Part shown: piece after piece, positions 30,146-41,083 of the stretch
How positions within the stretch are numbered: position 1 is the stretch's first letter
Layout of the letters: the number at the start of each line of letters is the position of its first letter
Assembly: GCA_031835245.1 (NCBI GenBank)
Contig: JAVKOQ010000339.1
Location: 1-55,127 of the forward strand
Direction: 5' to 3'
From: Balamuthia mandrillaris
Taxonomy: Eukaryota; Discosea; Longamoebia; Balamuthiidae
Length of the DNA stretch: 55,127 nt
Notes under the pieces: model-generated
The model's database searches: none
Told to the model about the DNA's origin: nothing
The model's input: only the letters and a program-made list of their open reading frames with translations
Made by a program: the position numbers and the translations under genes

Positions 30146-31821
30146 GTTAATTCACACATACCAAATACAATACAAATAGGGACCAAATAGATGCATTACT
30201 CCAAGCTCAACACGAAATAGATGAAGCAAGGGCGGCCATGTTGACAGCTCCGCCAGTAACATTAACAGGAGCGGCTAGTGAGGTTCAGGTCAGTTCAAGC
30301 ACTTCTCCTTCCGTAGAAAATAGCCTTATCAATGAAGCGGAAGTACTTAAAAGAGGAGCAACCCCTGTTTCTCCGTCCTCGTCTCGCTCCCGTCGTTCCA
30401 ACTCCAACTCCTCCTCCTCTTCTACAACAAAAGAAAACGATAGAGAAAGAAGGAACTCCGTCAGTAAAGCAGACAACGAGAAACGCACTTCTTCCTCCTC
30501 CTCTTCTCCTTCTCGTCGGCATCATCATCACAGTCCGACGGACAAAGAGCCTGGCCTTGAAGTTGGCACAAACGGGCTGATGAACTTTCGTTCGGTTCTG
30601 CAAAAGAAACGCCACAGCGCCTCTTCTCCTCGCTTGATGCGTGGTTCCACACATGGAAACGATAACTCTTCTGCTTCTCTCTCTCCTCACAGGCTTCCAT
30701 CATCTTCTTCTTCCTCCGAAGATCGAAACAATGACATAACATCCCCTTCTTCAAACAACAGTAGAAAGAGACATTCTTCTTCAAGTCACAACAGCAGAAA
30801 CTCCAGTCCGAAGCCAAGTCCAAAACCTTCTCCTCGACCTCCTTCTGCTTACGATAACAGTCATTCCGTTTCTTTCGTTCTCTCGCCAAAGAGTCATCAA
30901 GTGATAGCAAGCTCAAAGATAAAACGTTCGTCCCGTCCTCACTCTTCATCGTCTAAGAAAGAGAGTAAAAGCAGTGGAGGAAGCAGTGGCAGTAGTCGAT
31001 CGAACAGTGGTCGACATAACACTCGCCATAAGATGAAGGAAAAGTCTTCTCATCACAAAAACGAAGAAGCTGTTGTCGTTGCATCACCACAAGATAGAGG
31101 GACGAAACATTCCTCGTCGTCTTCACCTCCAAGAAAACGAAAAGAGAGGAAAAAGAAAAAACGGAAAGACAAGGACAACAAGGACAACATCATCCTTCGC
31201 CAACAACACCACAAACGTCATTCCCGCAGCGACATCACTTCCGAACAGGTTCTAGTCTCTCGTTTCGTTGCCGATGCTCCTGAACATCAACACTTTGTTC
31301 TTCTTTCTCCTCATTCCAGAAATGGATCTTCTTCGACAGCAAACAGTCGAAGAGCCTCTTCCACTTCTACTCTCGAACAGCAACAACTCGAAATGATGGC
31401 TTATGACTTGCAAGCGCTTCAACGCAAGTACGAGCGGGCAAAGAAACAGGTGAGAGAGCTGAAACAGGAGCTGAAGATGCAGAGAGAACAAGAGAGAATG
31501 GCGCGTGCGCAGAACGACGGTCTCTTGGTTTTGGATCAACTCGTTTTGGTGGCGGCACAGCTCACAAATGACTTGAAAGCGCTTCGAGAACGACAAGAAG
31601 AATGGGTGTCATCTTCTTCGGCTTCTTATCAACAACAATTAGAACAAAAACAACAAGAAGGAAATAAAGAGCGGAGTAGATCTTCACCAGAAGAAGATGA
31701 TGAAGATGAAGGAGAAGAGGAAGAGGAGGAGGAGGAGGAGGAAGAGGAAGAAGAGGAAGAAGTGGAAGAAGAGACAGCAAGAAACACAGAAAGTTTTGTA
31801 CAAAATACTAATTCAGGTTAG
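29497..31821 (+). CDS. WH1/EVH1-like domain plus Ser-rich and coiled-coil scaffold protein
   Basis: Exons 29497-29538, 29619-29688, 29778-29837, 29933-30029 and 30180-31821; the frame holds if exon 2 uses the GTCAGC donor at 29689. The N-terminal about 100 residues (VYKFIEGKEQWEFLGTGLVS, ALFWFGSDTKRFMSLQFYS, FHEIWDQIDALL) look like a WH1/EVH1-type PH fold; that family call is inference. Next come about 300 residues of Ser/Arg/Lys-rich disordered sequence, a coiled coil (LQALQRKYERAKKQVRELKQ region) and a Glu run before the stop. It is probably a cytoskeletal adaptor. It converges on the RhoGEF gene with a 40-nt gap. Confidence 0.7.
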
Positions 31822-31861
31822 AATAAACAACAAATATTAAGAAAAAGAACCACTGTTTCGT

Positions 31862-33319
31862 TCATTTCGTTCTACTGAATTTTTCTGTTGTTGGAAGAAA
31901 AGCAAAACCTTCACTTAGGACCTAGAGGCCAGAAAGAAAGTAACAAACGAAAAGAGAATTGTACGTACCGACAGCAACACCTTGCTGCGATTTGAGAGCG
32001 TTTGGAAGACTGGCCAACGTGGCGTTGATGAGATCTACCCATTCTTCCTTCTCTGTCTGCGATGCAGCGAATATGGTTATCTTTTCTTGGTTCACTTCCC
32101 TGTTCACCACCGAAAACCCGAATTCCTCTTTTGTATTTCAAAGCAAAGCAAAACAACGTGGATATAAGTATTCTGGAAGTAAAAAAAGCCATAAGAGGAG
32201 GAAGGAGGACAACGAGAACGTACGAGCGTAGTTTCTTTCATCCCAGACAAGGACTCCATACAGAGGAATTCTGTCGCTCTTTGCAATGTATCTCTCCTCT
32301 TTGTCTTGTTTTTTAGAGAGCTTCTTCACCGCCAGAAGAAGGCTGTCGTTGAATAGAATTACAGTGCAATTAGGAATCAACGAGTTGCCTTTAAGCACTT
32401 TTCTAAAGTTTCCTTCTGTGATATACTTGCGAGACGCCTCCACCAATTTCAACGGTTGCTTTTTATGAAGTAATAAATAAGTCACAGGAGCAAGAACAAA
32501 GAAAACAGGAGAAAGACAGAAGAGGGAACAAGAGAACGAGATGAAGAACATACTTTAGAGCTCTCGAATTTCTGTTGGAGCTGCATCATTTTGACCAAGT
32601 TCTCAGACTCGAGCTTCTGTTGATCTAACACTTCAACCACTTCCAACAGATTGTTGTAGCACTCGTTCAATGACTTCCAGTCTTCATGCCACTCTGGGGT
32701 TATTTTCAATAATTCCTGTTTTTCGTACAAATAATAAGCACGCATCTTCTCTTTAACTCTTTATCGCTGTATTTTTTTCCGTTTCATGCTTTAGCAAAGG
32801 AGAAAGAAGAAGGACTAACCCGGAACAAAAGAGGATATTTGGTGACACGCTGCAGAGGCTTAATGAGGTAGCTTTGAAGGTCAAGGCGATTGCACTCCGG
32901 TCTTTGGCGAATGCCTTCCAGCAACACAATTAGATCCTGTTTCTCTCGCTTTAATTCTTGCAGCCGTAACTGAGCTCGAGTCTGGTTACTGCAATACTGA
33001 GTGTACAACTTCAAGAAAGCAATCTTGATAGATGGTTAAAAAATATTGCGTCAGGTTCTGGTTCTTGCAAACAAGACCAAAAGAGTAGACGAGGAAAGAA
33101 AGAGGATTGGGATTTGTACAAAGTCGAGGAACCGCTTTCCAACATCTTGTTGTTCGATAGGCGTTTCCTGCAATCCGTCTAAGCTGCTCAGAAGTGCTTT
33201 GTTGAGGTTTCTCAACTGATCGACATTACTAAAGATAATTAGCAAATCCACGGAGCTGACAATCCCTGACTCTTTCATCGTCTTCATATATATCTGAAAA
33301 AAAAGGTTACTTAAGAATC

Positions 33320-33358
<39 letters not shown>

Positions 33359-35361
33359 CGAAATAGAACAAGAAAACGAAAAAAAAGTGGAAGAGATGTG
33401 AAAACAGAGCAAACGAATGTAAGGAAGTAACTTACATCAACCATAATATCAAGGTCTCTGTTATAGTCTCGTTCGGTGGTAACAAGCTCGTTCACAACAG
33501 CCATTCGTTTCTTTCCAGAACGAGCTGTCATTTGGGAGCCAGCAACATTCTCTGAGCTCTCTTTTCGTTGCAGTAGAGCTTTCTTCCCACTTTTTGGTCC
33601 AAGACTAAGACTTCCACCAACAGAAACGTTTTGAGCAGAAGCAGAAGGAGTAATCTGTGAACCAGTTGCTTTGGAGAGCGAAGCAGTGGTGACGGAGGAG
33701 GAAGATTTACTCAATGCAGCAGCGGCATCGTGATGACGAGGAGGAACTATCGGAGGCGTCTTCTTCTCCCGTGGTGAAGTTGAGTCTTTTTCTTCCTCTC
33801 TTTCCTCCTTTTCCTTTTCTTTTTGTTGGTGCTCAGCGTTTGCAGCAGCTTCTTCGTTGTTGATTCTATCTACTGCTTCGTCCTTATTAACATGAACTGT
33901 TTTGTTGAAAGAAAGATCGATAGTAACGCCGCTGCTTTCTTGCTTTTGTGGTTCATCTTTGGTACTATTATGTTGAGCTTGCTGTTGTTGTTCTTTTTGT
34001 TGTTGTTGTTGTTGCTGCTGCTGCTGCTGCTGTTTTCTAGACCGAAGTGTAGATGATGACGGTACCAACATCGAAGAAGAGGAAGAATAGTGCGAAGTAT
34101 GGCTATCTCCGGTCGAAGCGGAAGAAGAAGAAGCATCGGAATATTCGGGTTGTTGTTGCATGTGTTCTTTGAGAGTGGCATACCCTTCTCTGGCTTGTGC
34201 CGGGCTGATGTGAAGTTTATGAATGGCGTGTATCGGAGCTGTCACTTGTGGCCTACTGCTATAACTTCTCTTCATGGTAGCACCATACGAACTTCTCTTC
34301 TCCATCTCGTCCTTCACATTACTGATATTGTTGTGTTGATTGACGGTATCAGCAGACGGGGCTCTTCTACGAAGTTTTGAAGGGGAAGCAGTTGGGGACG
34401 ATGTTGGTGTTGTCGAGTTGTTGTCATTTTTGTTGTGGAGTCGAATGGTGCGAAGAGCATCTGTGGACTTCACTCCAACAGAAGTTAACGGGGTAGCAAC
34501 GGAAGATGGGGGGTGTTGGGTATTGTTATTTCTGGAAGGTAGATAGCTCTTTTGAGTTTTGCGATGATGTTGACGTTGTTGCTGATGCTGTTGTTGATGT
34601 TGTTCTCTTCGTATTGTGTTGCGATGCTTCACCTGATCTGCTGACTTGCTCCGTTTTTTGTGTTTGTGGTCGTTGTTGTTGCGATGCTTGTCTCTGCCTC
34701 TTCTGTGTTCCTCTTGTTCGGTTTTTCTTCGTCTCCTTTCTTCGGAAGTGTTGGTTGTTGCAGTTTCGGATTTTGTTATAGTGGATGGGATGAGGCGGGA
34801 CATACTTCCGATGGATGAAGCCTTAGAAAGGGTTGCAAGTCTGCCAGTAGAAGATGTGGAAGAAGGAGCATCAACATTAGCTTTAGTTGGAGAAGCAGAA
34901 GGAGAAGGAGTGGTAGAAACTCGAATCGGTCGATAGATAGAAGGAGATGAGGGAGAGGATGACTTTGACTTGTAAATCTCTCGCAGCTTCTGCGCTTTTT
35001 GATAGGCCAACTTTTCGTAGATATCAAATGCCTGTTGTTTAAAGACATTGAAGAAAATGAGCAAGAAGAAAGGAGAAAGAAGAAAAAGAAAGAAGACAGA
35101 AGACAGAAGAAAGAAGAAAAGAAGAAAGAAGCAACGAAGCAACAAGGGCAAAGAAGCAAGAAGCTCGATAGGAGAAAGAAATAAACCTTATTAGTTTTAA
35201 AGTCGTAAGCCAAGAGTTCATCCTGACTCTCCGCCCCTTCTTCTGCGCAAATGAAGGAAAATATTTCGGTGCTGTACGCCCAATTCTTTATCTGTGCAAA
35301 GGAGAAATACTGCTCTGTCTCCTATTTGTTCCACCAAAGCAAGTTATAAGAAAGAGCGAGC

Positions 35362-35403
<42 letters not shown>

Positions 35404-37222
35404 AGGATGGGAAAATAGGGAAAGAGAAAGCGGAGGAGAGGAGTTTAAAAAAGAAGGAAACCGGTACCCCAGAGTCATGGTTAAGAATGTGAATGCCGGT
35501 TCCATCCAGGAATAGCAGGCACTGCTCTTTCTCTTTGAACTTTTTGATTTTAGTGCCTCTATGGCCTCTATACACGCCTCTTCCCCATTTCTGTTTTTTT
35601 TTAAAGAAATGTTAGAAAAAAACCAGTCAAAATTTTCGCAAAGAAGAGAGAACAAGAGAAGCGGAGAAGAGAGAAAGAAGCAGCAGCAGCAGAAGAAGCA
35701 GAAGAAGAAGAAGAAGAAGAAGAAGAAGAAGAAGAACAAGAAGAAGAACAAGAAGAAGAACAAGAAGAACAACAACAAGAAGAAGAAGAAGAAGAAGAAG
35801 AAGAAGAAGAAGAAGAAGAAGAAGAAGAAGAACAAGAGAAGCGGAGAAGAAGAAGAAGAAGAAGAAGAAGAAGAAGAAGAAGAAGAAGAAGAACAAGAAG
35901 AAGAAGAAGAACAAGAAGCGGAGAAGAGAAAAGAAGCAGCAGCAGAAGCAGAAGAAGAAGAAGAAGAAGAAGAAGAAGAAGAAGAAGAAGAAGAAGAAGA
36001 AGAAGAAGAAGAAGAAGAAGAACAAGAAGAAGAACAAGAAGAAGAACAAGAAGAAGAAGAAGAACAAGAACAAGAAGAAGAACAAGAAGAAGAAGAAGAA
36101 GAAAAACAAGAAGAACAAGAACAAGAACAAGAAGAACAACAAGAACAAGAAGAAGAAGAAGAAGAAGAAGAAGCAGAAGCAGAAGCAGAAGCAGAAGCAG
36201 AAGAACAAGAACAAGAACAAGAACAAGAACAAGAACAAGAATAAGGACCAGAACAACAAGATCACAAGCATAACAAGAAGAGAGGAGAGAGAACAAACCC
36301 AACAAAGAAACATGCAAGGGTCAGCCAAGTCTACTTGTCTAACGGAAGTAGGTTCGGAGGCAATCGGTGAATAAATAGACTGCTTGTTGGTCATGCTCGA
36401 ACGCGACGGTGTCGTTGGCCACAAAGACGAAGTTGTTGTTGCCGTCAGGTCTTTCTCCTCCTTCTCCTCTAACGCATCACTCAATTGGGTCAATGCCGAA
36501 GGAACTACGAAATAGGAAGTGGAAGTGGAGGGAGAAGTATTCTGAGGAGAAGAGGGAGCAGCGGGAGCAGTAGCGGGAGGAGAAGGAGCATAGGAAGAAG
36601 GAGAGGCAAGCCCTCCTCTTCCGCGCCATAACTTTCCTCTTGCAGTGGCCCCTCCTCTTCCTCTATTTGCTGTAGCTGTGGAAGGTGAAGTAGCAGGAGC
36701 GGAAGGAACGTTCATCGAAGGAACAGAAGAAGAGGAGGAAGCGGAGGGAAACGAAGGCGAAGAAGGAGAGGAAGCAGAGGGTTGTCTTCGAGAAACCGGT
36801 CGGGGTGGTCGTTTCGGCACTGGAGGAGAAAGAGGAGAGGAAGTAATGGTTGGTGGAGGGGAGCCACTTGTGGTCGTGGAGGTTGTGGTGGGTGAGGAAG
36901 AAGGAGAAGAGGAGGAAGAAGAAACCACTTTGGCCGTATTTGTGGCGTTATTGCTACGAATGGTTTGGACTGGAGAGGCAGCCGCTTGGGCTTGCTGCTT
37001 GGAGTGGGTTGCGGTGTTGCTCAAGGCGCCGTTGGCCTGGGAGGAGAGCATGGTGTCGACAGCATTACGGAGGTCGGGTATGGCCGTCAAAGAGAGGGAG
37101 CGTCGCATGCGCCCTCTTCTTGCGGGAATGGGAGGCGGCACTCTTGGTTGCTGCTGCGGCTGTGCGTTTTGGATGTAATGGTTGGCCCCATACAGAGGCC
37201 TGTTCCAAGCTCCTCGGTGCAT
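31862..37222 (-). CDS. Dbl-family RhoGEF (DH-PH) with FERM-C/PTB-like domain, ten exons
   Basis: Exons (minus): 37222-36299, 35590-35468, 35321-35187, 35031-33436, 33293-33120, 33023-32820, 32715-32554, 32458-32224, 32127-31969 and 31884-31862; about 1244 residues. Residues 1-308 are Pro/Ser/Thr-rich. About 309-400 (LLFLDGTGIHILNHDSG, FAQIKNWAYSTEIFSFIC, YDFKTNKAFDIYEKL) look like a FERM-C/PTB fold (inferred). A long disordered part with a Gln run follows. The DH domain spans about 905-1100: VVNELVTTERDYNRDLDIMV and LIKPLQRVTKYPLLFRELL. A PH domain (NCTVILFNDSLLLAVKK ... KEEWVDLINATL) ends the protein. Family knowledge: DH-PH loads GTP onto Rho proteins. The ATG is 37222; the open frame upstream lacks one. 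Confidence 0.9.
35660..36242. repeat. About 580-nt (GAA)n/(GAACAA)n tract in RhoGEF intron 1
   Basis: The plus strand is nearly pure purine plus some C: GAA triplets with GAACAA, AACAAC and GCAGAA variants, and two inserted copies of an AGAGAAGCGGAGAAG-type block. It fills intron 1 (35591-36298) of the minus-strand RhoGEF, so the sense strand is TTC-rich. The large open frames across it on both strands are artefacts. Confidence 0.9.
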
Positions 37223-37527
37223 CCTTTTTGTGTATAGGCTACTATTCTTTGCGGCGAATTTTTTTTTTTGCTTTTCTCTTTTCTGTTTGTTACAGCACGC
37301 GTTACCCCCCAAATATTGGGGGTCCGTCGAAGAACGGGGAGTGCTCCGTAGGCAAATGATAATATCGGATGGTTAATTCATCAAGTTTCGGGACGACATG
37401 ATAATGATAACCAATCATCTTTCAAATATTTGTTTGATTTATTAGAGGAACAGTTGAAAAAATCAAAGCTCGTTTTGATTTTTTATTGGATAGAAAGTCT
37501 TTTGCCTGTAGGTTTGGGATGGATGGG
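37223..37527. promoter_or_regulatory. RhoGEF upstream spacer
   Basis: About 305 nt with no coding frame. AATGATAATATCGGAT at about 37356-37371 is a weaker copy of the ATCG motif, some 135 nt upstream of the RhoGEF ATG. Confidence 0.4.
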
Positions 37528-37871
37528 TTATTCTTTGGCGGGGTGACCGGCCTCGGACATCATGGCCCTTTTCTTGTCGGGGTCGGACACTTTTTTGTCA
37601 GAGAGGGACTGCTGCTTTCTGGCCGCTTTCTTCGTCACTGGGATGTCTTTTCCTACAGTTTTGAGTGATAGATAAGTTTAGGACAGGAGAGCGTGAAAGA
37701 AAGTAGTTCGGCAAAGTGAAAAACCCCACCTTTGAACCACCGTTCCTCTCCAACGCTCATTTCGGGAGCAGGCTCGTCTATGATGAACTTGCCGCTCTCG
37801 TCCTGATGTTGCCCATGTGCCTTTGGCGGCAGCTTTGTGCCTTTCTTCGGAGTGACCGTGTTGTTCGACAT
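37528..37871 (-). CDS. Small basic two-exon protein, 88 residues
   Basis: Exons (minus) 37871-37730 and 37652-37528, phase 1 junction with clean GT-AG sites. Sequence begins MSNNTVTPKKGTKLPPKAHG, has ERWFKGKDIPVTKKAARKQQ across the splice and ends GHPAKE. It is Lys-rich, hydrophilic and has no membrane segment. No family is recognised. The shape (short, charged, spliced, good codon use) argues for a real gene, perhaps a chromatin or ribosome-associated protein, but that is guesswork. GATTCGATCGATATC (about 38077-38091) lies 210 nt upstream. Confidence 0.65.
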
Positions 37872-38118
37872 GGTGAGGTTCTTTCTGTTGCCCTTTCTCT
37901 GTGTGTTAGAACGGTTGTTTTCAATACAAGCGAAAGTCAAGAGAGGCAAATAGAAAGCCGATTTAAAAAATAGAACGGAAGAAAGTAGCAAGAAAACAAA
38001 TAGAAAATTAACGGAAAGTTAAAAGTAGGTTATTTCCATTCGTCGTTTGAATTCTGTACCAACCGTTGATTGGTTCGATTCGATCGATATCTGATTTTCT
38101 ATTGGTAGAGTGGAGACG

Positions 38119-39056
38119 CTACTGTAGCACGCATTTGGCGTTCCTTTCGCTGCCTTGTCTCATGCTTCTTTGGTATGCGACGGAAGCCACTGCAGCAAAG
38201 ACTTGCTGGACTCCTTCTCCCGTTAAGGCACTGCATTCCACGTAGCGACAGCAGTTCGTCTTTTTGCTTTTCTTGTGTTGCAGAAACGTTTGGATGACTG
38301 TATCTTTTGAGATGAATTCTTGGTCATCGTCGTCTTTGCCAGAGTCCCTCTCGCGAAGATCAACCTTGGTACCTACCAACACAATGCTAGATTCTGGATA
38401 GTGTTTCATCACCTAAACCACCACAAACAGAAGCAGTTTGTATAAGAAAGCAACAATTAGTGTGGCAGCAAAGCAGAAAGAGCAAAAATAAAAAATACAG
38501 AAGGATAAGAAACGTTTGGTATCCATGCGTGGCTGAGGCTCGCGAAAGACGATTTCGTTGCCACAGAAAAGCAAGCAAGAAAGACGCCAACTCGGTTGGC
38601 ACAGTGTCCTCTGCCACACCGGTACTTCCTTGACGCCTCATCTGCGGGGTGTACACGAAGAAAACAAAATAAAACGAAAGAATAAGGAAGAGAGCAGAAA
38701 AAAAGAACAAGAACATAAAATAAAAGAGAGAAAACAAGAAGAAGCAACAAGCACGAAAACTATTGAAACAAAAATAACACTTTTCGAACCAAAAAAGTGG
38801 GCTGTGTCCCACAGTGAAAGCAAAACCTGCTGTTGGCCGTCCTCTGACAGAACATAGTTCTCATAGTTGTCATACACAGTTGGTATGTAGTCTGTTGGAA
38901 AACAGTTCTGCACAAACCTTGGCCACATCAGAAAACCTTGAAAACAAACAAGAACAATAACAATAGCGAAAGCCATGAATACCGAGCAAGCAAACAAGTC
39001 TTGCCAACGCCAGCATCGCCAACTACCAAACACTTGGTTTCGTTTTCTCTCCGCAT
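38119..39056 (-). CDS. Atypical Rho-family small GTPase
   Basis: Exons (minus): 39056-38983, 38917-38790, 38641-38514 and 38412-38119; phases 2, 1 and 0 fit. G1 is GDAGVGKT; the effector loop FPTDYIPTVYDNYENYVL is typical Rho; G4 is TKVD, G5 SAL; the C-terminus ends CVLQ, a CaaX prenylation box. G3 is abnormal: WDTA is followed by HFF and a Lys/Arg/Cys-rich insert instead of the invariant GQ. Losing that Gly and the catalytic Gln should impair intrinsic and GAP-stimulated hydrolysis (inference from Ras/Rho biochemistry). No alternative junction restores DTAGQ. Membrane-bound switch, likely GTP-locked or otherwise controlled. Confidence 0.87.
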
Positions 39057-39149
39057 GTTTGCTTTGCAGTCTGTACGCTAAGCAGCAGCAGGGCTACAAC
39101 GCTCCGCATTCAGTTTCTTTTTCTGTTTTTTTTTTGAGAATATTTCGGG

Positions 39150-40192
39150 CTACGAGCTGCGTAACGCTATTGCTTCTTCTTTGACCCATTTCTTCATTTC
39201 TTTGTGCCCGGTGACCTTGGCCACGAGGAGAATTTCGCCCTTATCCCAAGGGCATCCACTTGCTCTCAGCCGTTTCAGCACCTCTAAATGTCCCCGTTCG
39301 GCGGCCACGGAGCAAGTACGGACGTTCCAAGGGCATTCGTTTGCTCTCAGCCATCCTAGTACCTCAAAGCATCCCCGCGAGGCTGCTGCAGTGAAAGTAT
39401 CAGTCCCCCAAAGACACCCGTTGGAATGAGCCGATTGCAGCAGCTCCATATGGCCTTCCTGAGCTGCGTGAGTGCAAGTATCCTCGTTCCAAGGGCATCC
39501 GTTTGCTGTTGCCCACTTCAGCACTGACAAATGTCCTCCGTAAGCAGCAGCTGCGCAAGTGAGCTCATCCCAAGGGCACCCGTTTGCTTTTGCCCATTGC
39601 AACAGCTCCATATGGCCCTCTTTGGCAGCGAAGACGCAAGTGTACTCATCCCAAGGGCATCCATTTGCCCTTGCCCACTTCAGCACCTCCAAACGTCCGT
39701 TCTCAGCAGCAAGGGTACAAGTGGTTTCACTCCAGGGGCAGCCCATTCGCTCTCGAGCCCATTGCAGCACCTCCAACTTGCTGTGCGCGGCCATCAGGGC
39801 AGAGCTGTTTACATCCAGATGGTAGCCGTTTTCTTCCACCGCCCAGCGCAACAGAGAAACAGAGCTGCAGACCGCCGTAAGGCTAAGCCGCTTTCGAAGC
39901 GGAGGTGGTGTGCAGGAGAACCAAGCAATGCAGCTCCTGGCCGCAATTCCTGCAAACGAAGGGTCCAGGGCAAAATGGTGTGCAGAAGTTCATTTGGCAG
40001 CGTCTCCCACACCGACACAAGCTCGTGTCCTACTCTCTCCTCTTCTTTCCCTTCTCTTTGTCTTTTGCTTGTCTTTTTGCTGGTGGGACGCGGTGGTGAT
40101 GAAGGAGTGGACGAGTCGCTGGGGTGAAATTTACGCTTTGAACCTTTGTCTTCTTGCTTGGTGGCGGTCTGTACTTGCTCATTTGCTTCCAT
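39150..40192 (-). CDS. Intronless F-box/27-residue-ankyrin paralogue, frame break in F-box
   Basis: A paralogue of 25915-27924 without introns. Seven or eight 27-residue repeats (for example YTCVFAAKEGHMELLQWAKA) run in one frame from about 39850 down to 39150. The start ATG at 40192 opens a different frame holding a Lys/Ser-rich leader and the first half of the F-box (LPNELLHTIL). The second half (FAGIAARSCIAWFS...VSLLRWAVEE) is in the repeat frame. The switch lies near 39965-39990, with no room for a normal intron. So the copy is either inactivated by one small indel, expressed from an internal start, or mis-sequenced. Absence of introns suggests a retrocopy. Confidence 0.7.
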
Positions 40193-40427
40193 TGCTCGTT
40201 AGTTTGACACAAAGTGCTTCGTTAGGTTTGTTATTTGCTAAAAGAGGTCCTTTAGGGGTGGTTGTGTCGCGCGATTTGCGGGATGCATGGCCTGTTCGCT
40301 CTTTCTTAAACTTTTCTCCCACCGCTTTAGTAGAATTAACCATCACACCAATCATTTTTCAGAAACACAATCGGATCGGGACAGATGATCTAAACGAGCA
40401 GGTGCTGAACGGCAAGCTTGTTACACC

Positions 40428-41051
40428 ATGGGTGCGCTTTCCTTGCCTTTTTCTCTTTCTCTCTCTCTTCTCTCTCTCGTTCCCTCTTGATGTCCTTGCT
40501 TTGGTTTGGTTTTTGTTGGTGACTTGGTTGTCCGACCGTGATAAAAAAGAGAAAACACAATTGACGGCGTTTCTGTCCGCGGAGCTGCAGCAGCGCGTCA
40601 AACAAGTCTTTGATCGCTTCGACACAGATGGGACCGGCAGTTTTACCGTTTGTTTTTCTTCTCTCTCCTCCTTCTTTTTATTACTCGGCTTTTTTTTTAC
40701 TTGTGGTGCTAACAACTATGCTTGTTTTTTCAAAGGCGGAGCGGTTAGGAGAATGCTTGGCTGCGTTGGGCTATAACTTTACTGACAAGGCGTTGAAGAT
40801 CTTTGTGAAGCTGGTCGACGCGAATGGTAACGGCGCCGTTGAGTTTTCCGAGTTTTTGCCGCTCTTTGGTTATCTCGTTGTTATGGATATGGTTTGCTTG
40901 CTTAAACTCGTTTTGTTGTTCTTCTTGTTCTTGTTCTTGTTCTTGTTCTTGTTCTTGTTCTTGTTCTTGTTCTTGTTCTTGTTCTTGTTCTTGTTCTTGT
41001 TCTTGTTCTTGTTCTTCTTTTTCTTCTTCTTGTTCTTGTTCTTGTTCTTGT

Positions 41052-41083
<32 letters not shown>

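Noticed and set aside
35561-36317. Large open frames on both strands (Glu/Gln-rich and Leu/Val- or Phe/Ser-rich)
   Set aside because: They are produced by a (GAA)n/(AAC)n microsatellite inside RhoGEF intron 1; any frame of such repeats stays open.
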